A stretch of DNA of 64,000 nucleotides from Cliona cf. orientalis (Eukaryota; Porifera; Demospongiae; Clionaida; Clionaidae): contig OZ005698.1 of assembly GCA_963930775.1 (NCBI GenBank), forward strand, positions 372,001 through 436,000, read 5' to 3'. Position numbers and translations under genes: made by a program. The stretch's first letter is position 1. The number at the start of each line of letters is the position of its first letter. The notes under the pieces were generated by a model. It was not told the DNA's origin. It did no database searches and worked only from the letters and a program-made list of their open reading frames with translations. Shown here piece by piece: positions 21,968 through 36,500 of this stretch.

Positions 21968-24900
21968 ATGGAACCAACACTCTCCCTCAATACATGTAAC
22001 AACATGGCCCCGGCTATGCCTGCGGCGGCCAGTCGGACATCTCAACTATGTAAGCCTTTGGCAGCCATATTAAAAGACTCGGGGGCAGGCAGCGCACTTT
22101 CAATGCTCGAGTATTTCATCCAGTACATGGAGGAAAAGGATGCCTTGCATCTGCTCCAGTTCTGGTTCGCTGTGGAGTCGTTTAAGACCGCTACGCCTTC
22201 ACCTATGGATTGTAGTCGACAACTAACTACTTCTACTTGCACTACTGGTCACCCCGATAAACAGTGTGACACTGCGTCCATGGAAACTGGTCACATGACC
22301 CAGCGACAGACTGTAGCAGAAAAGGGATCAACAAATCCAGAGTGCAAAGTTCTGAATCGAACGCGGGACTTGGTCCTGAGCACTGGCAATGATGCTCATG
22401 ATCAGACGGTGACTGCAGCAGCTGTGACCAACGCTGGGATTGAAGGAACCAGGCAATGTATCAGTAACAATATTGAAGGAAGGAAGAACATGTGTAGTAC
22501 CAATTCAGATACCTTACAAGGTCAAAGAGCACTGGAACAGCCAGCAGCTGCTGCTCTTAGTCAGCTGAGTGACATGATCATAACTGTCCCTCAGAGCTCA
22601 GCCACGGAAGGAATTCATGTACACCAGAGGGTGTTGAAACAACTCAGCTTGAGTGAGGAACCTTGTATTTGGTGCTTGTAGCTATAATCGCTGACATTGT
22701 GTAGTTTGGCAAAAAGCCTGGAGGGAAGTGATTGTCACTACCTTTGTTTGCAAGCTAGCATAACATGGGAAGTCAGTTATAGGGAACTGACAGTTTGTTT
22801 TTATCAGAACCATAGATCTATGCATGGCAGCTGCATGCATCCATGGTCATTGAATAGCAATAGGGCTATACATTTCAATTATCTTGCATCTTTGGTTGCA
22901 AGTTTCATCTGCAAAAGGAAGTGTATGATAATTATGACCCAATTATGCTTGCATGCAAGTATCAAGTGACCTAACTGTCCCATACCAAGCAAACCATTCA
23001 TGCATGTATGGACCGTATAACAAAAACTCAATAAATATATTATTTTATGCTATATATAGTCCAATCCATGCAAGGCCATAATCATGCACAATCAACTTTT
23101 TCTGATACTATTCTATATATAGATTGTTCTATGGACGCCTTGAGCATATACACGACATACGTCGCTCTCAATGCTCTGTGTCCCGTGAGCATGCCAGATG
23201 AAATAAGACAACAGATTGAAGGTATACAACAAAAATAATATGCACAATAATATTATTATGATTGGCCTACAGGGGTCATCAATTATAGCACATGGCACAC
23301 AGTATCATGATAATAAGGCCTTGATATACCAGCTAGCTATAGCCATTATTATGGAGGCAGGCAGCCAGGCAGAGTGCCATTGGAATTTTAAGAGCCAATG
23401 TTAAACAGTTATTGTATATAGTTATATGCATGCATGGGGAAGTGTTTACCCCAGGTCCAGTTGTGTATAGTCTTCACCGTGATAAGCATAGCTCTCCCAC
23501 GATGTCGGTAACAGTGACTCATGTATATATGTGGTATACATTAATTTTGCTTGTTGATTGTAGCTACTGGTTCATGCTTGCTTGTCTTATGTGCAGTAAA
23601 TATTTGTCCCGAAGACGGCAAAGTGAGCAGAAACTGTTTCGATAGTGCACAGAAGTTTGTCTACCAGTCTTTTGAAGAAAGGTATAATTATAGCATTGCT
23701 AATGCTATAGTTGCATGTTGCTGGATAAATATCATACAACGTCAGAGATTTAATATTATATTCATGTATTCTATACAACAATAATCATGACATATTTGTA
23801 CAACATCATGATAATATAATTATGCATATATAGAATACATGTAGCTACCTCAGGAAGTTTCCCCTTTAAGTTACTATTTTCTTGCATGGTCCAGTGAAGT
23901 ACATAAGATTATTATTATTAGTATAGCAATGATTATTCTATTTGTACAATAATTATTACGTCCAGTGAAGGATTTAAGTGTAGTGTTTACCTGCAGTCGT
24001 GGAACACTACATGGGAACTATGCATGCATAGTACATGATCTTACTATAATAATATTATAAGATCATTACTCATTTAGCCATACTTAGTCTATAGTGAAAA
24101 CTATAATGGAGGGTAACTTCCCTCTTCCACTATCCAATTAGTATCATTTGATGATTCTGATCAGCTACCCATTACATCGTTTGCTTTCCAATGTGCATGC
24201 TATTATAGTTACTATCATAAATTGTAGTATACTATATTGTATATACTATGTGTACTATAATACGATTTAGTACGAAATCATAATATTAGAGAGTATAGAC
24301 TGCATTATTTTGTTGATTATCATCTGACGGGATGATAATATAAACTGTTATCGTTATTGCTGTTTAAACAAAAATGTTGGGGATTTGGTAGCTATAGCTA
24401 TTATTGCAAGGCAGATGTGCACTCATCAATTGCAATCAAGGGTTGATTACCAAACTCAATGCAGTTCAATAAATATTATTATTATACTGCTGCAGGAGTA
24501 TTTGGGACTAGCTAGCTATCCAGTAGCTGGTAATCATGTAATCATTCTGGCATGGCTAGCTATATACACAATTAAAATCTGTACTTGCATGTATTAATAA
24601 CTTATACTGGATTTTGTATTAAATAAGAAGAGATATACCAGCATAATTACATGGTATGCTGATATTATCTGATCTTAATGAGTGCATGATTAATAAATAT
24701 GCGTGGCCACGTCCAACTTCTGTAATAAGATTATTATGTGCATGCATGTGAATGCATCTGCTATGATAGATGCATTAATGCAATGCAACCTCATGCAGCG
24801 CAGGCAGCTGCACTTACATGAGTTCATCCAAATTCACATGTCATTTATCTGCTACACACATGCACTGTGCATCACAGTAGCCAATACTGTGATATACGAT

Positions 24901-27900
24901 ATAATATTATAGCTAGCTACAGGTGTTTCAGCTGCATAGCTATGATAACTATCTACATGCAGCCATGTTGCCCAGATGTACATGCATGCATGGAAAGGTT
25001 GCTTCATGCATGCAGTGTACATTAACCGAAATATCCCACAGCTGCACATCCCGTATCATATTATATAATAATATGCTGTATGTTATAGGTACTATCCCGG
25101 CTTTTTATCAAGCCATCATCTCTGCAAATATCAGTTCGAATACATCTCGAGCGGTAAACTGTGTCTCCTTGACTTTCTCCTAGGAGAAAATGCTCTCTTC
25201 TACTTCATGGAGGTTAGGATCCAAATTAAGCTATTGCATTACAATACGACATCGGCACTTACTAACCAATTTTACTCCCATTTATGACAAATTGCTTCAT
25301 GGAACTTCAAGAACAGTTAATTAGCCCATACTCTCTCTCTCTCTCTGATCTGTATAGCTAACAGATTTATGCAGCTGCCATGTCATGCATGTCATGCATG
25401 ATACTGTATCAGATTCTGCGTGTATGTACGTGTGTGTGTTAATTGCAGTTTATGGAGCAGGAGGGCTCCACACCACTGGTTCAGTTCTGGCTGACAGCTG
25501 ACAACTTTAGAGCCCAGCTCTCCGACCCTCTACATGTCCCTGACCTCGATAGGGATACTACAGATGCCATGACCATATATGATAGGTGCGATTTCCATGA
25601 TATTATTATCAGATTCTGCGTGTTTATGATACCTTATGGCGATACGGATGCAAGCAACCATCCATGCACATATCTTGCATTTTTATAGCTATACACATCA
25701 TGGTATCACATTCATGCATGCATAGATGTTACTCTATACATTATAGCTAGCTAGTCATGCGTGCGGTTCGAGTAATAAATTTGGCTTTAGTCTTGAGCGT
25801 TGAGTTCCGCTATTGATGGGGCCTAATAATAAATTCATCCCCCATCTACAATTAAATTTTGTTGCCATGGACACTAGACATGCATATAGCCGTCCCACAA
25901 TTAATTTTACGTTTCTTATCTCAAATTCCAAAGACTGTAGTGTTAAATTTAATTATAGTGAGTCTATACATGTCATGGTATTGTAGCTGTAGTTGTTATG
26001 GTAGCCAACATTAGCTATACATGATGGAATTCTCCTGGTGATATTGTAGTGGGTTTTGTGACGTGTGTAGTAAGCCAGCTATACGTACGTCAGCCAACCA
26101 ATTATAGACTTTCCGGCTCCGTGCATATATATATGCAGTCATGGACTAAGTAACTCTCAAAACAAAGCGTAACAATTCATGCATGCATGTATTGAATATT
26201 CGACACTCCCTAATAAAATTAATTTGCTTGGGAATTCTAAACTGCATTACTCAGATATTATAATAGTATGCATGGCTTGCCATGCTACATGCAGGTAGCT
26301 AGGCATCAATGATGGGCATGCAAGGTCTAATGATGTATAATGATTGTATGACATTGTTGCATGCACATGTGTTATAATGTTATAAGAATGTTTCTGTCAG
26401 TTGATGGCTATTGTCAAAACTTTGTCACAGGTACTTCTCTTTGCAAGCGTCCAGTCCTCTCCATTTCGGTGACACTACTCGTATGGATATTGAAAATAAG
26501 ATCTGTGATGAAAACGGACCAAGAGCGGATTCTTACGACACGGCTCAGAAGCAGGCTTTCGACAGAATGAGCGAGGTAGCTATCATCCGCTGCATGCCAT
26601 ATGCCATGGAGCCACCACACCACTGATCATGAGCTGGCCTGCTCAACAAGGCTACAGCTAGCTACCATGATCAGATTTATAAGCTATTTATAGCACACAG
26701 CTGCAGATGATCTATTATTAGCTCCTTGCTCTATAGCTCCAGAATGCATGTCAGGATTTGAGATCTTATGGTGGAGCCCCTCCTGGACCAGTATCTTAAT
26801 TAAAACACACTACAAATCATACATAATTGTTACAGATATGAAATTCATTATAGGTATGAACTGTGTAGCTACTTGAGTTAAGATCCCATGTACATGGCTA
26901 TGATTTACTGAATACTAGAAATGACTCTGGGTCTCTCAATCAATAAAGTGACACTGATCTTCAGCTCATATATAGAGAGGCCTTTCAGTGAGAACCCTCA
27001 CTCAGTATACTAGCTATAGCAAATGGTACACAAAGCTAGATAGCTAGCTATATCAGTTGTCATTATGTTGTTTGTCTTAGCTAGCTAGCTGAATAGCTTT
27101 GTAGTTGGAACAACTATCGGGCTGCCAGTTGACCATGTATCACATTCCTGATCAGGTTATGTGTTTCTAAACACACTCCCTATGTTATTTAATAGGAACC
27201 TAGAAACCTGTACCCATTAATATTGTAGCCAGCTAACTATCTTACCTAAGTTTGTGTAGCTACCTGATAAAGCCACAATTAGGGCAGAATGGTACCACTC
27301 ATAACTAGCTACATTGTTCATGTGTAGCAATTTGATATGATTGTCAATGCCATTGAGGTTTGGGAGTTGACCACTTGAGAATTCTTCATGAAACCCTGAT
27401 AGTTCATTGTATCTAGGGTGTTAGTGTAGATAATAATAATATAGCTAGCCAGCCCTGCCTGATCTGTGATGTCATAATTATGATGACAGATTGCTTGGCT
27501 AGGGACAGATGGTCAGCCTATTTGGCATAACAATTGCTTTAGCTATGCATACACATGAGCAGCATCCGTGTACACCTGGCTGGCTTCACTAATAGCTATA
27601 AGCTATACTGTGGCTAGGCTGGGGCCACGGGCTTCGCTGGCGTGATCTGATTGGTCAATTTTCTCTTTATGTGTGTGTGTACGTTCACATCACATACCAC
27701 GCTTGGAATGTACATCTGTAGTTACGCATCAATGATCTATTACAACCCATAACTCAACTAATGAAATGTGAGTAGGAGTACCTCAAACCAAACCATCTAT
27801 AGATACACACATCGGGTATTCAAAGCCTGGCCACGATAACATTATTTAATTTTGTCTTAGAGCGCTTCAATCAGATAGGGTACCACCACAGGGTGAAGTC

Positions 27901-29848
27901 TCTTTATGGGCACTCCTTTGTAGGTTTTGGTTGTGTCACGGTTGTAGCTTGTAGCGCTTACACAATGGACATCACTACATTCACCTTTTGTCCTGACCCT
28001 CATTGACCCAGCTACGCTCATTTAAACTGGGTCATGTGATTCTAACTTAGTGCTATAATATTATACAATCCAATGATATGGACTAGCAGCTGGTACACAC
28101 ATCATTTGTGAATCTATACCACCTGTAGGTACCAGGCTGAGTCAGGGTCATGCTAACACTATTCTGATATAATATGGCATCATATCATGGTGGCTAGCTA
28201 CTTTATCTTTATCCTTCAAAACTGGGTGGTAGGTAGCTATAGTGGTAGTGACCACTAACTGACATGGTCTAAGTAGCTCAGCTACTCCACATAAGGGGCC
28301 ACGGAGTTAAGGTAATAGCTGGCTAGATCGTTGTTCTATACATTCTATAGTGAGCTGGGCCCTAGTAGCTACTAGCTAGCTAGTAGCTGTTGGGCTCAAT
28401 CATTTGTAGCAGCTAGCTATAGACTAACAGGTGCTTGGGGTATAAGTGATCTTCTCTGGGCCTCTCAGTACGCAAAAGTAGCTATTATATAGCTAGCTAT
28501 GCACCGCTGACCTTGAGCTACGAATGTGTAGCTATAGATACTAAGCTGGCTTGATGATTTTCTTCAAACAGGCTCTGGCAAGCGGCTGACTGCAGTGAGT
28601 CTTGCGTGGTGGTGGCTACTATCTATGTAGCTAGTGTCAGGAATCAGGGAATCTAGGCTCTATAGCCAAAAATCAAGTTGGCTGCTGTAGCACCTATAGT
28701 TATTCAGCTTATAGGACTTTTATCTTAAGTTTGCTATAGAGTGATAAGCCTATTAAGCTATTCTTGCCAAAGTAAGTCATGACTTAGTTAATAGCTAGCT
28801 AGGTAGGTAGTGTGTAATTATTTTATTGTATAATTTTGCAGCTCTATTTTCCTGGGTTTCTTAAGAGTTCTATCTACTTGAGATTTCTCAACGAACTCGT
28901 CATTACACTCAACAGACCAGCCAATCAGACTGCTAACGCACCAGGTGCGACATCGCATCTGGAGAAGCCTAGCCTCCCTGTCGGTGATCAGATTGATTTT
29001 GCTCAGAATCTCGATGACCCAGACTCTCTCTGGAGGAGGCCCCCCACTGTGTATGAAACTGATAGTATAGCATAATCATTATTATATTCTCCTCTATAAC
29101 TAGCCGCTATTATTGCTGATCACCCTGCAGGTTGAGGTTAGGCTATGTGGATGAATTTGGGCAGTATGTCTCTGAGATTGAGCCAATACCTTCAAAGTCT
29201 CTCAAACAGAAAGGTATAGCTATTGAGCTGCTACCAACTATGTATACCTGACCAATAATTATTGATCTAGCTATATCTGCTTTTCTTGCAAATTCTGCAC
29301 TCACACTTTCTAGGTGATGCGAGTAAGAAATTTAGTTGGCTGAGAAAGACCCGAGAAGAAGAGGTATAGCTAGATATATAGCTAGCTAGTTTAAAATTTT
29401 GCATGCAGTGCATGCAGCTGCATCTCATCTAGCTCGGCAAGTCACGGTAGCTATCTGTTTACAGCAAGCTATCAAGGCACAACATGTCCGTGTTAGGTTG
29501 CTTGTGGTATAAGGAAACCAGTACGTGCAGCTTATGATAATAATATTATGGCAAATAGCTACATTTCCCACCAGGATAATATTTTGGTAGCTAGCTAGCT
29601 ATAGCATGGATTCTCTAGCCAAGTGTAGCTAGCTACATGAAGTCAGTTAGCTATAGCTATATACATACCTCTCTAGAATTTCAATTGTAGCTAGCTAGCT
29701 ATGTATTGCATGGCTGCAGTGGTCTTATGCAATTTGCAAGGAGTTTCAGTAAATTTACTTTTCTGCACAGGAGCTTGCCATGAAGATTGCTCGGACCATT
29801 GTAAGAGAGATCTTGGGTGGTTATAGAACTGAGAGGAGTCCCTCTTGA
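21968..29848 (+). CDS. AKAP10: A-kinase anchoring protein 10 (D-AKAP2), dual RGS domains
   Basis: Ten coding exons, 564 residues: 21968-22652, 23123-23221, 23597-23681, 25089-25212, 25449-25585, 26431-26575, 28842-29050, 29131-29213, 29314-29363, 29771-29848 (TGA). The first RGS-like domain starts near residue 38 (LEYFIQYMEEKDALHLLQFW) and, as in vertebrate AKAP10, is split by a long insert before resuming in exons 2-4. The second RGS domain spans exons 4-7 (CKYQFEYISSGKLCLLDFLL; PLVQFWLTADNFRAQL; LYFPGFLKSS). The last exon encodes the amphipathic helix EELAMKIARTIVREIL, which in the family docks the regulatory subunit of protein kinase A. The human C-terminal PDZ-binding tail is absent. The exon 1 donor (TTGA|gtgagg) is chosen on phase. 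Introns are up to 2.3 kb and rich in AGCTAGCT palindromes. Confidence 0.93.
26576..28841 (+). other. Large AKAP10 intron (2.3 kb)
   Basis: AT-rich, dense in TAGCTAGCTAGC-type self-complementary runs, with no gene, TIR element or long hairpin that I can support. The 1.4-kb intron at 23682-25088 is similar in character. Confidence 0.5.
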
Positions 29849-30520
29849 TCATGAGCTCTAGCAAATATTGACACAAGTCACGTATTTATTAATTTTGTTG
29901 TTAGTGTTATGAGTTGCATCATCTTACACTTTGTTAACTAACAGCTTCCTATTTATCAAAGCTTGTAAAGCTCTAATTTTTGGCTTGTAGGTGCAAACAT
30001 GCATGCATCATGCAATAATTTATCAAAACTTGTCTTAGCTACATGTACTTATTACTTAGCAATCACAAAAATCCATTTCCTCTATATACATGTATGCGTG
30101 CACGATAAAAGATAAAATTAATGACGTGTGGGGATGTATTATAATAACGTTATAGGCCGGGCGGGGACCAATAGCTAAGCGAAAATGAATTTTTTTAACC
30201 GATAGTGATTTCACCGGCACTTAACGTGGCGCCTGTTTGGCGCGGTACCCGAAGCCATATAAATAGATTTGCTAGTTGTACCGCGCGTTAGATCATAAAA
30301 ATCAGATTAGGGCTCTGGCGAGTGATTCTTTTAAGAAAATTTTTTTAGCAGTTCTGTTTGTTCGAATACTATACTGACTCCGTTACCTTCGCCAGTGTGT
30401 GAAGTATCGAAGTTGAAACTTCTACTAATAGCTCGGAGAAACAAAATTGAAGCGCCCGAGGTTTTATCGCTGGATTCATAGTGGTTGGTGTATCCCCCAG
30501 AGAGCTATCAGTAAGAGAAA
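29849..30520. promoter_or_regulatory. AKAP10 3' flank and promoter of the Tudor-PHD-MYND gene
   Basis: A 672-bp gap. The first half is AT-rich and probably AKAP10 3' UTR. From about 30155 the sequence becomes GC-richer, with an E2F-like TTTGGCGC (30236-30243) and a TATA-like TATAAATA (30258-30265) roughly 255 bp upstream of the ATG at 30521. Function is inferred from motif and position only. Confidence 0.45.
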
Positions 30521-33500
30521 ATGTCCCAGGGAAGAGAAGGTATCGTGAAGCGAGGCCCTGGGCGTCCTCCCCGACACTCGCCGTGTGCACGGCTCGCCGA
30601 CTCGGAATTCAAGTTCAAGACGGGCGAGGTAGTGCTCGTCAAGTGGACCGATGGAATGGTCTACTTCGCCAAGATCAAGAAAATAGACTACAAGCGGCAG
30701 AAGTGTGCGGTGGTCTTCGACGATAAGTCTCAAGACGAGGCCCACTTTAGACAGATACACAGTGGTAAGAAAACGACTTGAATAAGCCGCCGCACTGTTA
30801 TTCCGAAGATTCTGTGTGTACCGCACTACAATTACAACAGAAGGCGTCAGTCAAGCAGGCAGCAGCTGTCTGTGTTAGCCTGTCAGAACATTTAGTTTGC
30901 ATGAGAAAATGAATTTCACAAGAGAACATGGCAGCATATAAATACATAGCTATTATGTTACTGTTAGTCGGGGTTGCAAATAACAAAGTGAAAACCCATG
31001 ACATTAACTTTATGAGTTTCCCAGAAAAAGGAACCTTTACCACATTGGTCAACAGCATATTATTAGCATGAATAACAAGGTTGCATGTATTTATAAGCAG
31101 ATTACATTACCAGTATACCATATGACTCTATTGCCTTTCACTGATGTAACGCATTTATCCACTGCAATACTATATAGAGCCTGTGAATGACTAGGTGCAT
31201 TTGTGGGGAAACTAGCTATAAGGTGCTAAAGTGAATAGTTAGCAAAATTAATGTTTCACTGCAGAGGATTTCCCGCCCATTATATAGCCCTATTGCTCCT
31301 TTTCATCAACACAGACTTCGTGCATGTAGCTACTTCTGTGTGCGTTTCCTGAATATCTCTTTAAGGAGGATGCTTACGGCTATACTGTTCTAGCATTCAA
31401 CTAGCCGTGACGTTCAATTCCTTATCATTCTAAGCCTAATTAGCGTTAATTTGCTAGGTTTGTGCATAGATGCGCTTAACAATCCGGCTTGCTTGAAATG
31501 TGCCAAGGAATTCCTGGAATTATATCACACACTCTCACTCACTCTATCTTTCTCTCTTCTTCCCCCCCCCTCCTTTCTTTCCTCACAGTTGATGAAAGTA
31601 CTACAGATATTATATGCATCAAATGCAAGAAAGATGATTCAGATAAACCGAACGAAATTGTTCTCTGTGACAAGTGTGGCATAGGTAAGATTGTTAACCA
31701 TCCTAATATAGACAGGCATGACTATTAACATGCATACATTAATTAAATAGTGTATAAACTGACATGTGACACCTGGTTAACAAGGCTAGTTGTGATTATA
31801 TTTGTTACCACCTCCAGAATGTTGTTTTGACACAGCTCCACACCTGACCATGTGCTCCTCATAGACAGTACATGCCAGGTTATCTAGTCTATGAATCTCC
31901 CTGTTCCACCCCTAATGGTAACCCCTATGAATATATTTTCAGGACCTCCCATAAAGTACATTAGTTTTCTTAGTCACTAGCTATAGTTATTAGGCCATGC
32001 TGACCAGGCCAGGTGTCCCAAACTTAAGGTGGGGTGGATTCTGAATGTACACCCCACTGATGAATTTGTTCACCTTGCCTTGGTTGCAGGTTTTCATCAG
32101 AAGTGTCACCTCCCCAACATCCCCGCCTCTGCTCTTGAACTGAGCACTCCCTGGAACTGCTCCTATTGCCAGAAGGGTGTAAAGTGCCCCTACTTAGTAG
32201 AGTCGTCGGACTTGCAACAGAAGCTTCAGAATATTTGGTTTGATGACGAGGGCTCGGGCACCGAAGATAACGTTGATGCCACAAATACGTTTGATTCTGA
32301 CCACTATGAACCAGCTGTGGTCGATGAAGTTTCGATCCTAGAAAAGGTGTCGCCCAGAAAGAAAAGGGTAAGTTATTATAGTGGACCTCTGTGTATACTC
32401 ATCGCCGGTAGCTACATGTATGTGGTACGTACCTAGCCTTTTTTGTTTTATGCGATTGTAATGAACTGTGTGTGGATAATAATATGGTCTATGTTTTTAT
32501 GTAAACGTTTTTGTGCCAATCATAACATTAATTTTGGTGATGTATTATGAAGCTCCCCTACTCATGTGAATAATCGTGCACACACATACATCACACTCAC
32601 AGGGTAGAAAACCAGCTGCCGAGGCTACAGTGGCAATGAAGCGTGAACGTCGAAGAGTTCACCAATCACAGGCAGCCCCTCACCAGTCTTCTAGCATAGT
32701 CACGATGGATTTTAGGCCGCAGCTCTCCTCCTCCGAAGCTTGGAAGCCTAAATCCTACGCCCCATCTAATGAAGACGGCGACTCGGAACCTGTATACATT
32801 AGCTCTGGGAAGAGCACACCAGAACCTTCTCCTCGTCCTACCTCTTCAGCAGCTCAGGTAGGGGTTAAAAGAAAGAGACTTCACCACGGGACTTCGCCTG
32901 GCAGCGGAGGAGGAAAAAAGCAGAAGAGATCGTCCGTTGAATCGAGAACTATATCAGTGACGAGGGTCTCTGTGCCCGTGTATGATAGTAGTAGTTCTAC
33001 GGAGGAGATAGAAACTAGTCGGGACTCGTCCGTCTGCGAGTCCTCTTTCTCTTCCTCGGGTTCGCAGGGATTGGGTAGCATTAGAGAGGAGAGTGCTGTT
33101 CACGAAAAAAGGCCAAGGAGCTTGCGTGTGTCACTCAGTATACCCGACGAAGTTGAACCAGGGACGCCATTTGATAAAGTTATGAAGGTCCACCATCATC
33201 AGAGGGCGAGTTCACCTCAGCATCACCGTGACCTCTCCTCAACTGAGACAAAAGAACTCCCCTCGTGGGAGAATTTTGAAAATTCCAACCTACTTCACCG
33301 TGCGTCTTCACCGAAGCAGAGACCAAAGACTCTAACAACTGAGAAATCAGATGTCATCTTTACCAAGAGCAACACTACCACCACCACTATCAAGCCGGCA
33401 CCAGAACCTGCCGTTTCTGCTCCTTCGAAGAACACTCACTCGGCATTTTTAGCTTCTCCCCTGCCCATATCGTCCTCGCCTAAGCTACCTGCAGCTATCA

Positions 33501-36500
33501 CGACACCTTCTTCTGCTCCTGCACCAGATGTGAAAGCAAGTGTTCGTAGCTCCTCCTCTGGATCCTCCTCCTTCAGCTCCTTAGATGTGGGTGTTAAAAA
33601 TAAGACAGCTAGCTCGCAGCAGCAGTCCAGTCCCCCTCTACCTACAGCTGTCCCAGTTGGTGTGGGATATTCAGCTCCTGCTCCAGCTGCAGACGTTGTT
33701 ACTACAAAGCCCTCTGCTCCAGTGGTTGCAGCTTCCCAGCAGCCTGAGTCTAACCCTTCTATCCTCCCACCTCAAAGGGGCCCCCATCCACCAAATCAAC
33801 CACAGTCTAAGCCAGCAAATCTATCAAAGCCACCCTCAGGCTCAGCTACTAGTACTACTAGCACTCCAGCCACACCACCATCTGGACCATCTACTACATC
33901 TCCAGCCACAAAACCAATAACCGTCCCCACTGAAACATCTGCTCCTAATCCTAATCCTATCAGTGGTGGAATTCCTCCTGTACCTGCTGGACAGCAAAGG
34001 CCACAGCCACAGCAACAATCAGTTTTGGTATCTGGTCCAGGACCTCAGCCTGCACCCACATCCACTACAGTTCCTTCACCCAAATCCACTGGACATGTTT
34101 TAGTGGCCCAGCAAAAGCCACTAGCACAGCAACAACAGCACCAGCTTCCTTCTACTGCTGCACCACAGAAAGTTCCGAGTCTACCTGTGCACATTCATCA
34201 TCAAAGTGTGGCCGCTTCTATAGCGCAGTCCGCTCAGTCTCCAAGCGCTATGGGACAACAAATGGTAGTTACTTCTAGACCGTCGATTCAACAATCAGTC
34301 GTGGTGAGTAACTCACAGAGAGCTCCTAGCGCTCCGGCGATGCAGCAGCAGCAGCAGCAACAAGTCTTAAATAGACCTCCTAGTAATGTTTCAGCAATGA
34401 ACCAGTCTGTAATCCAACAACAACAACAGCAGCCGGTGTATGTTGCTTCCATGAGGCCAGCTAGTGTTCCAGGACAGAAGCATCAAGTTGTAGTTAGTAC
34501 AGCAAGGCCCTCTAGCGTGCCTATACAACAGAACAGACCACCTAGTGTTCCAATGCAACAGCAGCAGCAACAAAATGTAGTAATTACCCCTCCGCGACCT
34601 TCTAGTGTCCCAACGCAGCTGCAACAAGTGGTACGGTCCCATTCCCATTCCCATTCCCAATCTCAGTCACCCTCCGTCAGTACCCCAACACAACATGTGC
34701 TGGTCACATATTCTCAGAGTGGTGCTCCTTTGAAGCAAGTTGTAGTGACACAGCCACCAGCTTATGTCACAAAGTCAACAGCAATTTTTCAAGCCGCTCA
34801 GTCTATGCAAAGTACGCCACCTGCTTCTACTTCTGTCTTGACGCATGCATCACCTGTACCTGTCAATGTACAATATGGCGGCCCTGTGGTGCAAACACAA
34901 CGGCAACTTCAGGAGCAAGCCACAGCAGCTGCCAAAAAACATTCTATGCAGTCCGCGTTGGGGGATGCAGATGTTATAATTACAGCAGTGGAGTCGAATA
35001 CGAGTCGGGCGAATCAGGGACAGAGTGTCGGATATCATTCAGCAGTAACTCCAAGCGGAGAGAAAATAATGATATTGAATGCAAGTAGTGGAGAAGGGGC
35101 TATTCCCTATCAGACCACTGCTCTCAGCGCTGGGATGGGAGTCAGGAAGGTGATGGCAAAGGCTGTGGTAAGTTTATCACAATTAATTTTGTGTCATAAT
35201 TTTAAACCATTAACCAATATAATGTGCCTAATGGGTATGAAGTTCAAAGTTGGGCCATATTATATACCTGCTGGAATTTTTTTTTGTTTTTTTTTTTAGG
35301 ATGTTAGTGGACAGATGGTGCCATCTGGCTCTGCCTCCCTACCAATAGCAGCAGCAGCCAGTGGTCAGACACAGTTTATGAGTACAGCAGCAGTGGGAAG
35401 CCAGACCCCAGCTTCTGTGGTACCAGTAGTCCTTGCCCCTGCTAGCAACTCACTGCCAATGTCCACAATGGCTTCTCCTCAAGTCGTATATCAAGTATCG
35501 ACCAACCCCCAAATTCAACCCAGTGCTACACAGGTGGCACGAGGTGCAACCTCCATGCGTACTGTTTCTGTGAGTAATAGCAATAATAACCTTGCTAACG
35601 GTACCAGAGCTGTTCAAGTGCTGGCTAATAGTCAGCCTACGACTCCTGTGATTGTAGCCTGTGTCCCGGGGAGTGTGGGTCAGCCTGTCGGTGTCAGCAC
35701 CACTAAGCCGTATGCCATTGTGAATGCCATGCCTGGTACTGCGCAGATCCCTGCCGCTGCCTCACTGCCTCAGCCCCCCAAAACCTACTCTCTAGTTCCC
35801 AAGAAACAGACACAGGAGAAACAGACACAGCAGCATCGTGAAGTGGTTCAGACTATAAGCAAAAAGATAGGAGACGCTTTTGACAGTGGAAATGAAAAGT
35901 TGCTCGTAGCAGCGTTTGAAGATGCCTGGAAGAAATTTCAAGCCAACGAAGAGCAATACAAGCTACCTGGTGGACATATTAAATCGACTGGTAAAACGAA
36001 AGTGGTGAGTAAAGATCCTCCCCCTCCAAATGCGGAAGTCTTTGCAGTCCCCGGCACAACTTCACGCGTGAGCCTAGTCAGACAAATGAGCGCCAATCGT
36101 ACTGTGCTAGCACCCAAAACATCGTCGCCAATCCCGACTCAACAAGTCATTGCCCCACCACCCCTCTCCTCCAAAGAACAGACTCAGAGTTATGTGTACA
36201 CGCCAGCTACTAGTGCAGATCAACCCGCTCAAGTGTACCTTCAACAAATCACCACTGGCCAAAAACAGCAACAGCAACAATCTCTCTCTCACTCTAAGGT
36301 TCACAGCTCAGGCTTATTTTATCCACCAAGCAGTACTGAAAGTGTCACAGTTGTGCAGAAAAAAGCTCCAGGGCCAGGGACTGGCATTCAAAGAATAGTT
36401 GTGAGCCAGAGTTCATCTGGAGCCCATCACAGTCGGAGCAGTGACCGTCCTGTGCGAGAAACCCCTGAATCGCAACAAACTACCACCACGCATAGAAGGC

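Noticed and set aside
22653-22681. Read-through of AKAP10 exon 1 to a stop at 22681
   Set aside because: A strong donor (gtgagg) at 22653 joins in phase to the conserved second exon, restoring the family sequence.
30355-30372. GTTCGAATACT as a tRNA B box
   Set aside because: No matching A box or cloverleaf upstream. Chance match.
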